Positions 58,501 through 64,000 of a stretch of 64,000 bases of DNA are shown piece after piece (positions within the stretch are counted from its first letter, which is position 1; the number at the start of each line of letters is the position of its first letter). This DNA is from Clostridia bacterium (lineage in GTDB: Bacteria > Bacillota > Clostridia > Oscillospirales > CAG-272). A program made the translations under genes and the position numbers. The stretch covers positions 62,001 to 126,000 of the forward strand of contig JAFVVP010000007.1 in assembly GCA_017502135.1 (NCBI GenBank). Reading direction: 5' to 3'. The notes beneath the pieces are model-generated. The model did no database searches. It had not been told where the DNA came from and was given only the letters and a program-made list of their open reading frames with translations.

Positions 58501-60005
58501 ATGAGCCTCACGTATTCGTTGATGGCACGTGTGTCTGCAATGCAGTAAATCAGCACATGCACAACTTTGTAAAAGTAGAGGCTAAGGAAGCTACCTGTAC
58601 CGAGGAAGGTAATATTGAATATTACTACTGCGACGCAGCCGGCTGTCCTCTCGACGGTCAGAAGTATTCTGACGAAGGCATAACTCCGATCGAGGGTGAT
58701 GTTACTCTCCCTGTTAATCCGAACGCACACGAATATGACGAAAACGGCGTGTGCGTCTGCGGTAAGACCGCAGTGGCACAGATCGGTGACAAGTACTACG
58801 GTTCTTTCGCCGAGGCATTTGCACAGGGCGGTGAGATCGAACTCCTCTCCGACGTTGAAGTAGATGAATCTCTTATCGTAGATGCCGAAAAGGAAGTTAC
58901 TCTGAACCTCGGCAACTACACGCTCACGCCAAACGGAGGAATTGGTAACTTCGGTGCGCTTACCATAATCGGCGGTACGATTGCTTCCGCCGATGAGGGT
59001 GTATTCACCATCGAAAACGGTGCAACCATGACGATAAACGGCACTACCGTTAACGGATCGCTCGCTACCTCCGGTGTCTTCACGATCAACTCCGGTTCTG
59101 TTGAGTATCTGTGGGCAATGACACCCGCTGAAGGAGTTGCTTCCACGACCATCGTTGACGGTTCGTTCGTGGATATCAAGCTTTCTGTCAACAACTCTAT
59201 CATTTGTCCCGCGCAGGATCACGAGGCAATCGGCGATCTCCTTAGCTTTGATACAGGCTACGTTGGCAAATGGGTAGAAGCAGAAAACAAATTTATTGCA
59301 ACTGAGCTGACCGTGGATAACACCGAGGCTGAGATCAACGGTACGTACTATCCGACTATCCAGGATGCTATCAATGATGCACAGGGTGGAGATACCATCA
59401 CTTTGACGAATGATGCTTCTATCACTGAACTGGAAATCGAAAATAACGTTACCTTGGATCTGAACGGTAACGATCTGACGCTTGATGCTCTGCTTATGTT
59501 TGGCGGTCAGATTGTGGACAACAGCGCTGACAAATCCGGCGTGCTGAAAGTCGCAAAGGATGCTCTTGTTGTTCCCGAGAATAACTCGCAGGTTCCCGTT
59601 TGGACCGGTGAGGGTTATGTCTTCGCTACTATGAAGAACCAGGTGAAGTATGCAAAGATCGAAGACAATGGCGACACGTTTGCTATCTCCCTGAAGCCTT
59701 CCTTCGGTCAGGTGTTCAATGAAACCTATCTTAAGGACGGTTCGGAGGCTGCCGATGCAAAGGTCACCGTTAAGATCTCTTGGGGCGTCGGTGAGAACTC
59801 TCAGATCTTTGAGTTCAATGATGAACTGACCGCAAAGGTTTACGGTCAGAGATTGGCGTTCAAACTTACGGTTCGCGGCCTTACCGGATACGAAAACCTC
59901 AGGGCTGAAGTAATTGTTGAAGGTAGTGGCGCTTCGTACCTTGTCACTGATTATAATTTGAGTGACATGATCGCAGAAGCAAAACAGGCAGAAGCAAATC
60001 AGTAA
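55566..60005 (+). CDS. Large secreted repetitive beta-helix surface protein
   Basis: The protein has 1479 residues with a Sec signal peptide (KRILAWLLTLCMVLSIVPF, cleavage after about residue 30). It is built of three or more parallel beta-helix modules (phrases ITFDLNGKTITG, FTSTSANAIRISDGTYIINGGTF and the like at about 60-300, 300-530, 660-920 and 1080-1300). These alternate with short modules carrying cysteine pairs and TYTDNEDGTHTEKQICRYNADH-type sequences near 535-660 and 900-1070. No LPXTG or SLH anchor is present. The C-terminal 150 residues form a separate beta domain. Likely an adhesin or surface-layer component. The peptide gene follows after 17 nt. Confidence 0.78.
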   Translation: MNKRILAWLLTLCMVLSIVPFTPLTAKVEAAEEITYLETEPLVKWGDDIDSLTNGPDTLAVAAAAKPNYIQFVQGGTFTSENKIYDPAAGSTVTIDLNGCHMYSSGTPARPFLIYATAGDVIFTDNHTDPEEWGSVTVAGGSHGPIMTIKANTGDLIFNGGVYTGVYGAFKQYCDGNTGSVILNAGTFVATQTNQTKDGGAIDVASGDLIIGDVTITSSMAQDIFLRNRGAGYSDMVNLTNYPQLDGLRIKAAADLPVANVILPQGYDVFDANGDLVTTLVSGTVYTLQKIEAKWGESENALTNAGTYAEALEAANGSTTGGDPLTTYVQLQSDVYLADGKNEIRNYTGGTITFDFNGHTITGSVIPFDIRGTKGGKVILTDTADGTGGVTSTGGNGALYVRANSTISIDIEGGTYEGNLGVYVPSTYTGTLTINDGTFTSTSANAIRISDGTYIINGGTFVSEDAEINIYTANTVLNLSEYNGTPALNGLRVSAGKNATGPVANITLPEGYALYNGDEAVTEGNLTASTTYTVKLVQGEDPEEPTCTLTYVEAKAATCTEAGNIGYWYCADETCENYGKYYSDAEGKEEIEASFVVIEPDENAHDYRTTYTDNEDGTHTEKQICRYNADHVVTGATEDHEFVDGVCVDCKVELQVKWGASLEMLNAGGTLTDAVSAAGATLDTTYIQFQKGITLDAAVTLRANITFDLNGKTITGPEGSRPFQLRAVTSPVYEGQTFTVTFKDSQTGGKVYAPGGVAIFVYANSQGNLVIENGTFESAAANVIDARGAGSITVNGGTFITDGAHSAIYVYNPDATLTVQNAAFGDSNAADIQLSAVASAILSGNGMTVRGNVDLSRAAITLPEGYEFYAPSHAKVAADGVVSTAIYTISDKPICGLEFVDTVAATCENVGYNAHYACTTCSRVYLDEEAAEQTSLKALEIEALGHDYTAICTDNEDGATHTAVYTCKNDPAHTYTVEDEPHVFVDGTCVCNAVNQHMHNFVKVEAKEATCTEEGNIEYYYCDAAGCPLDGQKYSDEGITPIEGDVTLPVNPNAHEYDENGVCVCGKTAVAQIGDKYYGSFAEAFAQGGEIELLSDVEVDESLIVDAEKEVTLNLGNYTLTPNGGIGNFGALTIIGGTIASADEGVFTIENGATMTINGTTVNGSLATSGVFTINSGSVEYLWAMTPAEGVASTTIVDGSFVDIKLSVNNSIICPAQDHEAIGDLLSFDTGYVGKWVEAENKFIATELTVDNTEAEINGTYYPTIQDAINDAQGGDTITLTNDASITELEIENNVTLDLNGNDLTLDALLMFGGQIVDNSADKSGVLKVAKDALVVPENNSQVPVWTGEGYVFATMKNQVKYAKIEDNGDTFAISLKPSFGQVFNETYLKDGSEAADAKVTVKISWGVGENSQIFEFNDELTAKVYGQRLAFKLTVRGLTGYENLRAEVIVEGSGASYLVTDYNLSDMIAEAKQAEANQ

Positions 60006-60022
60006 GAAAAGGGGTGTAATGA

Positions 60023-60145
60023 ATGAAAGCAGTATATGAAAAGCCGCTGGTAGAGATTGTGGATCTCTACACGGAAACGATTGCTACGAGCGATCCGTTC
60101 GATCCCGAGTATGGTACCAGCACAGGCCTGGATGGATGGGAATAA
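60023..60145 (+). CDS. 40-residue peptide with YEKP leader-like motif (candidate RiPP precursor)
   Basis: The ATG at 60023 has GGGG 8 nt upstream and follows the surface-protein stop by 17 nt. The product has 40 residues with no signal peptide. Its N-terminus MKAVYEKPLVEIVDL holds a YxxP motif followed by hydrophobic residues, like leader peptides bound by PqqD-type recognition elements. The C-terminal half is acidic and rich in Gly, Thr, Ser, Asp and Pro and ends GLDGWE. It overlaps the kinase-like gene by 14 nt, and a PqqD-like gene follows that. A modified-peptide precursor is inferred. A bare regulatory peptide is the alternative. Confidence 0.65.
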   Translation: MKAVYEKPLVEIVDLYTETIATSDPFDPEYGTSTGLDGWE

Positions 60146-60860
60146 TTCTATTCTCTATTGCCGAATTGCTGATCTGATTGCAGAAATTCCCGCAGAGGGG
60201 GGCTTAGCTCCTCTCTGCGCGGGGTATGCAATCGATTCTGCGGATTCCCCGGACATTGTGGTGCGAGCGAGTGATTATCATACGCCCACCAAATTTGCCG
60301 CAACCAAAGAAACGGTCGCCTATATGGAATCCGGGTTTCAGTTTTATCGTCAACTTTTGCGTTTTAACGGATTTTATATTCACTCGTCTGCCGTCGCATA
60401 CGAGGGCAGGGCGTATCTCTTCTCCGGTCCCTCCGGTATGGGTAAATCTACCCACACCAGGCTTTGGCAGAGTACGTTTGGCGAGGAGGCAAAGATCTTC
60501 AACGATGATAAACCTGTGCTGCGCCGTATAGATGGCCGTTGGTACGCCTACGGTACGCCGTGGTGCGGCAAGAATCACATCAATATCAACATGAAAGTAC
60601 CGCTCGGCGGCATCTGTTTTCTGAAACAGGCAGAGGAAAACAGAATTCGCCGTCTTGGCAGTATGGAGGCCTTGCAGAGACTCCTTTCCCAGACGCTTCG
60701 AAAGCGTTTGAATACGGAAGAGGCTGCGCGTCTTCTTTCTCATGTTGACAAACTTATTCAGGAAATTCCCATTTTTGAACTGGAAAACCGCCCCGAACCG
60801 GCGGCAGCCCTTTTGAGTTATGAAACGATGCGCCGTTCGGCTGAGGAGATTGGATTATGA
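60132..60860 (+). CDS. HPr-kinase-like P-loop protein
   Basis: The ATG at 60132 gives 242 residues. A longer frame to 60057 would overlap most of the peptide gene. Residues about 83-110 hold HSSAVAYEGRAYLFSGPSGMGKSTHTRLW, a Walker A loop of the HPr kinase/PEPCK-like fold. NDDKPVLRRIDGRWYAYGTPWCGK near 127 matches the second conserved block of this family. True HPr kinases are longer and carry an N-terminal domain that is missing here. Homologues next to lasso-type peptide genes phosphorylate the peptide C-terminus. Here the substrate could be the 40-residue peptide. Its stop overlaps the next ATG. Confidence 0.78.
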   Translation: MDGNNSILYCRIADLIAEIPAEGGLAPLCAGYAIDSADSPDIVVRASDYHTPTKFAATKETVAYMESGFQFYRQLLRFNGFYIHSSAVAYEGRAYLFSGPSGMGKSTHTRLWQSTFGEEAKIFNDDKPVLRRIDGRWYAYGTPWCGKNHININMKVPLGGICFLKQAEENRIRRLGSMEALQRLLSQTLRKRLNTEEAARLLSHVDKLIQEIPIFELENRPEPAAALLSYETMRRSAEEIGL

Positions 60861-61120
60861 AAATCAAAAACGGGTTTGTGCTGCGCGAGGTCGCAGGTAC
60901 CCCTGTCGTTCTGCCTGTAGGGCAGGCATCCGTTGATTTCAGCGGCATGCTTTCTCTGAACAAATCCGGTGTTCTTCTTTGGAAAGCACTGGAAGAGGGA
61001 AGTGATCGCGAAGCATTGGCTGATGCGCTTTTGGCTGAATACGAGGTCGATCGTGCGGAGGCTCTTTCCGATGTGGACGAGTTTATTGAGACTCTTACTA
61101 AAATCGGCTGTATTGAATAA
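60857..61120 (+). CDS. PqqD-family peptide-recognition protein
   Basis: The protein has 87 residues and the ATGA overlaps the kinase-like stop. The PqqD/RRE pattern is visible: N-terminal beta wing (GFVLREVAGTPVVLPVG), LNKSGVLLWKALEEGSD near residue 35, and the helices ALADALLAEYEVDRAEALSDVDEFIETLTKIGCI at the end. PqqD-like proteins bind the leader of ribosomally made peptides and bring it to the modifying enzyme. Tight coupling to the kinase-like gene and a YEKP peptide upstream support the same job here. Confidence 0.85.
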   Translation: MKIKNGFVLREVAGTPVVLPVGQASVDFSGMLSLNKSGVLLWKALEEGSDREALADALLAEYEVDRAEALSDVDEFIETLTKIGCIE

Positions 61121-61137
61121 TTACCTGTGGTATTCGT

Positions 61138-61220
61138 CGCACGCGGGTAGCTGCGTGCGGCGTTTGTACCGCGTAATGTGCCGGACGTTCCGACACGTTA
61201 CAGGGTGCAAACGTGTTGCA
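61138..61220. repeat. Three consecutive hairpins between pqqD-like and SLH genes
   Basis: CGCACGC/GCGTGCG (61138-61159), an imperfect 12-bp stem around ACGTT (61173-61201) and TGCAA/TTGCA (61206-61220) stand one after another. None has a T run. They may mark an RNA-processing site or a leader for the SLH gene. Confidence 0.5.
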
Positions 61221-61248
61221 CTTGAAATGCATTTTGGAGGATGTTATT

Positions 61249-62178
61249 ATGAGAAAAGTAATTGCTTTGCTTCTGGTGGCAGTGCTGCTGATTCCCGCAG
61301 TCAGTGCCTACACGGGAGAACAGTTAAATACGGCAGATGCTCTGAATCATTTGGGCCTGTTTCTCGGTACCGGCACCAGCTATGAGCTCGACGCAGAGCT
61401 TACGCGTGCGCAGGGAATCACTTTGCTCGTTCGTATGCTCGGTAAAGAAGCAGAAGCAGTCTCTCTGCCTTATACAGCGCCCTTTACCGACGTTGATGAA
61501 TGGGCGAAGCCTTACGTGAACTACGCGTGGCTCCATTCTATCACTAACGGTGTGTCTGACGTGCGGTATGATCCGGATGGCGTGATGACAGATTTTATGT
61601 TCCTGACGCTTACCCTTCGCGCGCTTGGCTATAAGGACAGCGGTGAGAACCCCCAGTTTGCATGGGATAACCCTTACGCGCTTGCCAAATCGGTAGGTCT
61701 TGCCGATACGGAAGAGGCAAACGCGGCATTCAAGCGTGCCAATGCGGTTGAAGTCTTCTGGAATGCACTGACCGCAGACAACAATGCGCTTGCAAATGAG
61801 CTTATTAAAAATAAGGTATTCTCTGAGGACGCTTTCTATAAGGCAGTGCAGATTGAGAAGAACGGAAAAGATGCGGAGATCGTCGTTCCGATTATCCCGT
61901 GGTACCCGATCGTTCCCCCCGTGACCGAACCCGAGGAGACGACGACGATCCCCGAGGAGACCACAACGGCCCCCGAGGAGTTTGAGCCGGGCGTTTATAC
62001 TTACGATGATTATCTGGCAATGTCCTCTACGGAAAGAAAAGAATTCAAGGATCAGTTTGGGTCTACAAGTGCGTTCCTTGCGTGGTACAATGCTGCTAAG
62101 AAGGAATACGAAGACAGTCAGGACCGCATTGAAATCGGCGGAGACGGAGAAGTTAACTTGGGCGGCGGTAACGGCTGA
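61249..62178 (+). CDS. SLH-domain cell-surface protein
   Basis: The ATG at 61249 has GGAGG 8 nt upstream and gives 309 residues. A signal peptide (about residues 1-20, ending VSAYTG) is followed by S-layer homology-type repeats. The first is at about 24-80 (ALNHLGLFLGTG...LTRAQGITLLVRML). The second is at about 85-150 (FTDVDEWAKPYVNYAWLHSITNG, VMTDFMFLTLTLRALGY), and a third, poorer one runs to about 205. Then comes a Thr/Pro/Glu linker (EETTTIPEETTTAPEE) and a short C-terminal helical domain. It likely binds secondary cell-wall polymer. It may anchor the beta-helix protein, which lacks an anchor. Confidence 0.82.
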   Translation: MRKVIALLLVAVLLIPAVSAYTGEQLNTADALNHLGLFLGTGTSYELDAELTRAQGITLLVRMLGKEAEAVSLPYTAPFTDVDEWAKPYVNYAWLHSITNGVSDVRYDPDGVMTDFMFLTLTLRALGYKDSGENPQFAWDNPYALAKSVGLADTEEANAAFKRANAVEVFWNALTADNNALANELIKNKVFSEDAFYKAVQIEKNGKDAEIVVPIIPWYPIVPPVTEPEETTTIPEETTTAPEEFEPGVYTYDDYLAMSSTERKEFKDQFGSTSAFLAWYNAAKKEYEDSQDRIEIGGDGEVNLGGGNG

Positions 62179-62210
62179 GTATGACAAAGAGAAAGAATAT
62201 GGAGGTCAAC

Positions 62211-62651
62211 ATGGCCTCCCTTTCTCCACTTATAGAGGAAGTGATCGGGAATGGCACAGCGGCTGAATTGACCGTTGCAGGGAATAGTATGCATCCGTTT
62301 CTGCGGCATAATGTGAGCCGTGTGAGGCTTTCCCGCGCGGACGTCCTCAGAAACGGTGATGTCGTTCTTTACCGAAGAGACAACGGCGCGTACGTTTTGC
62401 ACCGAATTGTTAAGATCAAGAACGGATCTTACATAATGTGCGGCGACAATCAATATGTTTTAGAGTGCGGTATCCGGCGTGACCAGATTCTTGCCGTGAT
62501 GACGTCATTTTCCCGCGACGGTGTCCGATGGAAAGACGCGCTTAGCTTTGGGCATAAGGTGTACAGCGCTCTTTGGAGCCGATCACGCCTTGTTCGCCGC
62601 ACTTTTCGCGGCGCGAAACGGAGACTTGCCCGCCTTCTTCAAAATTTTTAG
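62211..62651 (+). CDS. S24/S26-type signal peptidase-like protein
   Basis: The ATG at 62211 with GGAGG 5 nt upstream gives 146 residues; an earlier ATG at 62181 is possible. The Ser motif GNSMHPFL near residue 24 and the Lys-containing partner region DVVLYRRDNGAYVLHRIVKI near 52, with a CGDNQ motif near 82, match S24/S26 serine peptidases. No membrane helix is present, unlike housekeeping signal peptidase I, and the C-terminus is strongly basic (RSRLVRRTFRGAKRRLARLL). Position suggests cleavage of a locus-specific substrate such as the 40-residue peptide or a surface protein. Confidence 0.76.
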   Translation: MASLSPLIEEVIGNGTAAELTVAGNSMHPFLRHNVSRVRLSRADVLRNGDVVLYRRDNGAYVLHRIVKIKNGSYIMCGDNQYVLECGIRRDQILAVMTSFSRDGVRWKDALSFGHKVYSALWSRSRLVRRTFRGAKRRLARLLQNF

Positions 62652-62779
62652 AGATCTCTGGAATGCCGGAATTTATATTTTTGGCTTTGATGGCAAGGTA
62701 AATATAACAAAGCTGCTGTGCCGTCCTTTTGACGAGCGCATAGCGGCACTCTTAGATTACAGATAGGAATGGTAGTAAA

Positions 62780-63667
62780 ATGAATAATCAGGCAACCAAT
62801 GAAGTGCACGAGATGGATTTTGTCGAAATCGACCTGCTTGATATGCTTAGACTCCTTTGGCAGAATATTTGGAGCATCATTATTTCTGTCATTTTGTGCG
62901 GCAGTATCGCGTTTTCGACAGCAATGTTTTCCATCGAGCCTCAGTACACATCCAGCGCTATGATGTACGTAAACAACCACTCGATCTCCCAGGGAGCGAG
63001 TGCGTACGCTATCAGTGCCTCGCAGATTTCGGCCGCAAGAAGTCTTCTTGATTTGTATGTGATTATCCTGGAGTCCAGAACAACGCTTGAAACTGCTATT
63101 GAAAAAGCTGATTTGCCTTATACATGCGGGCAGCTTCGCAACATAGTTTCAGCAAAAGCGGTGGACGATACGGAGATTTTCTCTATTTCTGCGACTTGCG
63201 CGAATCCCGATGATGCCAAACTCATTGTTGATACGCTCGTGGAAATTCTCCCCGACCGCATTGCGGCAGTTGTGGACGGAAGTTCGGTTCGTGTTCTGGA
63301 TCGCGCATCGCTCCCCTCAACGCCTTCCTCACCTTCCTATACTCGTTACGGTGTGGTCGGCATGCTTCTCGGTGCGCTGATCAGTTGTGCGTTTATCATT
63401 ATCCGAGATATGATGAACACCACCGTTCGTGATGAAGATTATCTGCGGTACAGATACAACATCCCGATTCTTGCAGTTGTTCCCGATGTGTTCGGCTCCT
63501 CCGGGAAATCGTACGGTTACAAGTATAAAAAAGGGAAAAAATCCGGTTACAAATACGGTCAAAAGCGGCACGCTTATTACGGAAACTTGTATGAGACCCT
63601 TTACGAGAGCAATTACGAAAACTTTCAGTTCGAGCAGAACAATAATAAAGATGGTGGCGATAAATGA
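62780..63667 (+). CDS. Polysaccharide chain-length regulator (Wzz/CapA/YveK type)
   Basis: The protein has 295 residues with two membrane helices at about residues 29-50 and 191-213, enclosing an extracellular Wzz domain (PQYTSSAMMYVNN near 53, PDDAKLIVDTLVEILPDRI near 136, and the Pro-rich PSTPSSPSYTR before the second helix). The cytoplasmic tail is rich in Lys, Tyr and Gly (GYKYKKGKKSGYKYGQ), unusual and possibly phosphorylated. It activates the tyrosine kinase encoded next, and together they control exopolysaccharide length. Its stop overlaps the kinase ATG. Confidence 0.86.
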   Translation: MNNQATNEVHEMDFVEIDLLDMLRLLWQNIWSIIISVILCGSIAFSTAMFSIEPQYTSSAMMYVNNHSISQGASAYAISASQISAARSLLDLYVIILESRTTLETAIEKADLPYTCGQLRNIVSAKAVDDTEIFSISATCANPDDAKLIVDTLVEILPDRIAAVVDGSSVRVLDRASLPSTPSSPSYTRYGVVGMLLGALISCAFIIIRDMMNTTVRDEDYLRYRYNIPILAVVPDVFGSSGKSYGYKYKKGKKSGYKYGQKRHAYYGNLYETLYESNYENFQFEQNNNKDGGDK

Positions 63668-64000
63668 GCATGATCAAAAAGAAACAACAAGAGATTGCAA
63701 ATGATATGAAGAAGACAGAGGATTCAAATGTACCTGCTTTGTCTGAAATTGTCGGTCATAACCGCTCCTTCGCTATGTCGGAGGCACACAAACGTCTGCG
63801 CACCAACGTAATTTTCAGTTTTGCGGATGACAGTGAGTGTCATGTAGTGGGTATTACGAGTGCTATGGCACACGAAGGAAAAAGCACTACTGCTATCAAC
63901 CTTGCGTACGATATGATGAAAGCAGGAAAGAAGACGCTTCTGATTGATGCGGATATGCGTCTTTCCCATATTGCTAAAATTTTAAATATTTCGCGCGCTC
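63664..64000 (+). CDS. CpsD/CapB-type tyrosine autokinase (5' part)
   Basis: The ATG at 63664 overlaps the previous stop (ATGA) and the frame stays open to the window edge, giving 112 residues. The P-loop is TSAMAHEGKSTTAINLA at about residues 66-82 and the Walker A' motif LLIDADMR near 92. EAHKRLRTNVIFSF near 41 is the conserved segment that precedes them. These BY-kinases autophosphorylate on C-terminal tyrosines, not seen here, and act with the Wzz-like protein in capsule or exopolysaccharide export. Confidence 0.9.
   Translation, partial: MSMIKKKQQEIANDMKKTEDSNVPALSEIVGHNRSFAMSEAHKRLRTNVIFSFADDSECHVVGITSAMAHEGKSTTAINLAYDMMKAGKKTLLIDADMRLSHIAKILNISRA

Noticed and set aside
55545..59222. 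A 1225-codon open frame on the minus strand
   Set aside because: It lies wholly antisense to the surface-protein gene, has no ribosome site or recognisable domain, and its Arg/Val/Cys/Ser-rich translation is what the complement of Thr/Asn/Gly-rich codons gives.
60023..60145. Calling the 40-residue peptide a lasso peptide precursor
   Set aside because: The YxxP motif is present, but the usual leader Gly and a Gly/Ala/Ser start followed by Asp/Glu at ring position 7-9 cannot be placed, and no cyclase or B2 protease gene is visible.
1..64000. tRNA, rRNA, CRISPR arrays, insertion sequences, replication origin
   Set aside because: I looked for cloverleaf-type TTCGA arms, rRNA core sequences, evenly spaced direct repeats, transposase motifs and DnaA boxes and found none that I could support.

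Overview
The window looks like the chromosome of an anaerobic, low-to-mid GC Gram-positive bacterium of the class Clostridia, probably an uncultured gut lineage. The evidence is AGGAGG-type ribosome binding sites, many promoters close to TTGACA-N17-TATAAT, a spoVG gene, an SLH-domain protein, a CpsD-type tyrosine autokinase, a sodium-pumping oxaloacetate decarboxylase built from separate subunits, BspA-type leucine-rich repeats and a LiaF-like envelope stress protein. I cannot name the species. I saw no tRNA, rRNA, CRISPR array or intact insertion sequence.

Layout. 1-1.0 kb: 3' end of an NhaC-type antiporter. 1.2-5.0 kb: an AT-richer run of small, mostly unknown genes. It ends in a zinc-ribbon membrane protein, a LiaF-like protein, a DUF4097-like protein and a decayed ABC-ATPase fragment. 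5.0-10.3 kb (minus): an operon of a lipoprotein with LRR and SGNH-like parts, a small membrane protein, an MBOAT acyltransferase and a second SGNH/LRR protein, probably for O-acetylation of an exported polymer. 10.5-19.9 kb: a divergent NagA-like deacetylase, a potABCD polyamine importer preceded by a long structured leader RNA, a TIM-barrel sugar isomerase, and a second, canonical nagA coupled to an unusual ROK kinase. 20-24.4 kb (minus): a second MBOAT/DHHW O-acetylation pair, a lipoprotein, and an ECF sigma factor with its probable anti-sigma factor.

24.5-32.4 kb: a Ca2+-type P-ATPase, a CorA-type channel, a YitT protein, an S1-domain protein, a small membrane protein and a three-domain GrpB/pyrophosphatase-like/Nudix fusion. 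32.6-34.8 kb: recG. 34.8-39.9 kb (minus): oadG, biotin carrier, oadB, oadA and a sialidase-like protein. 40.1-47.3 kb: an Fe-S aldo/keto reductase, then a DeoR regulator followed by E2, E3 and a fused E1 of a 2-oxoacid dehydrogenase complex. 47.4-55.0 kb: murC, spoVG, a flavin reductase, a GNAT protein, a PlsC/zinc-ribbon fusion, a GltS-type symporter and a nucleotidyltransferase-like protein.

55.5-64.0 kb (plus): a 1479-residue beta-helical surface protein, a 40-residue peptide gene, an HPr-kinase-like P-loop protein, a PqqD-like protein, an SLH protein, an S26-type peptidase, a Wzz-type chain-length regulator and the start of a CpsD tyrosine kinase. The peptide/kinase/PqqD trio resembles parts of ribosomally made peptide pathways but sits inside a surface-layer and exopolysaccharide locus. 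I consider it the best candidate for an undescribed system. The second is the tandem-hairpin leader RNA in front of potA.
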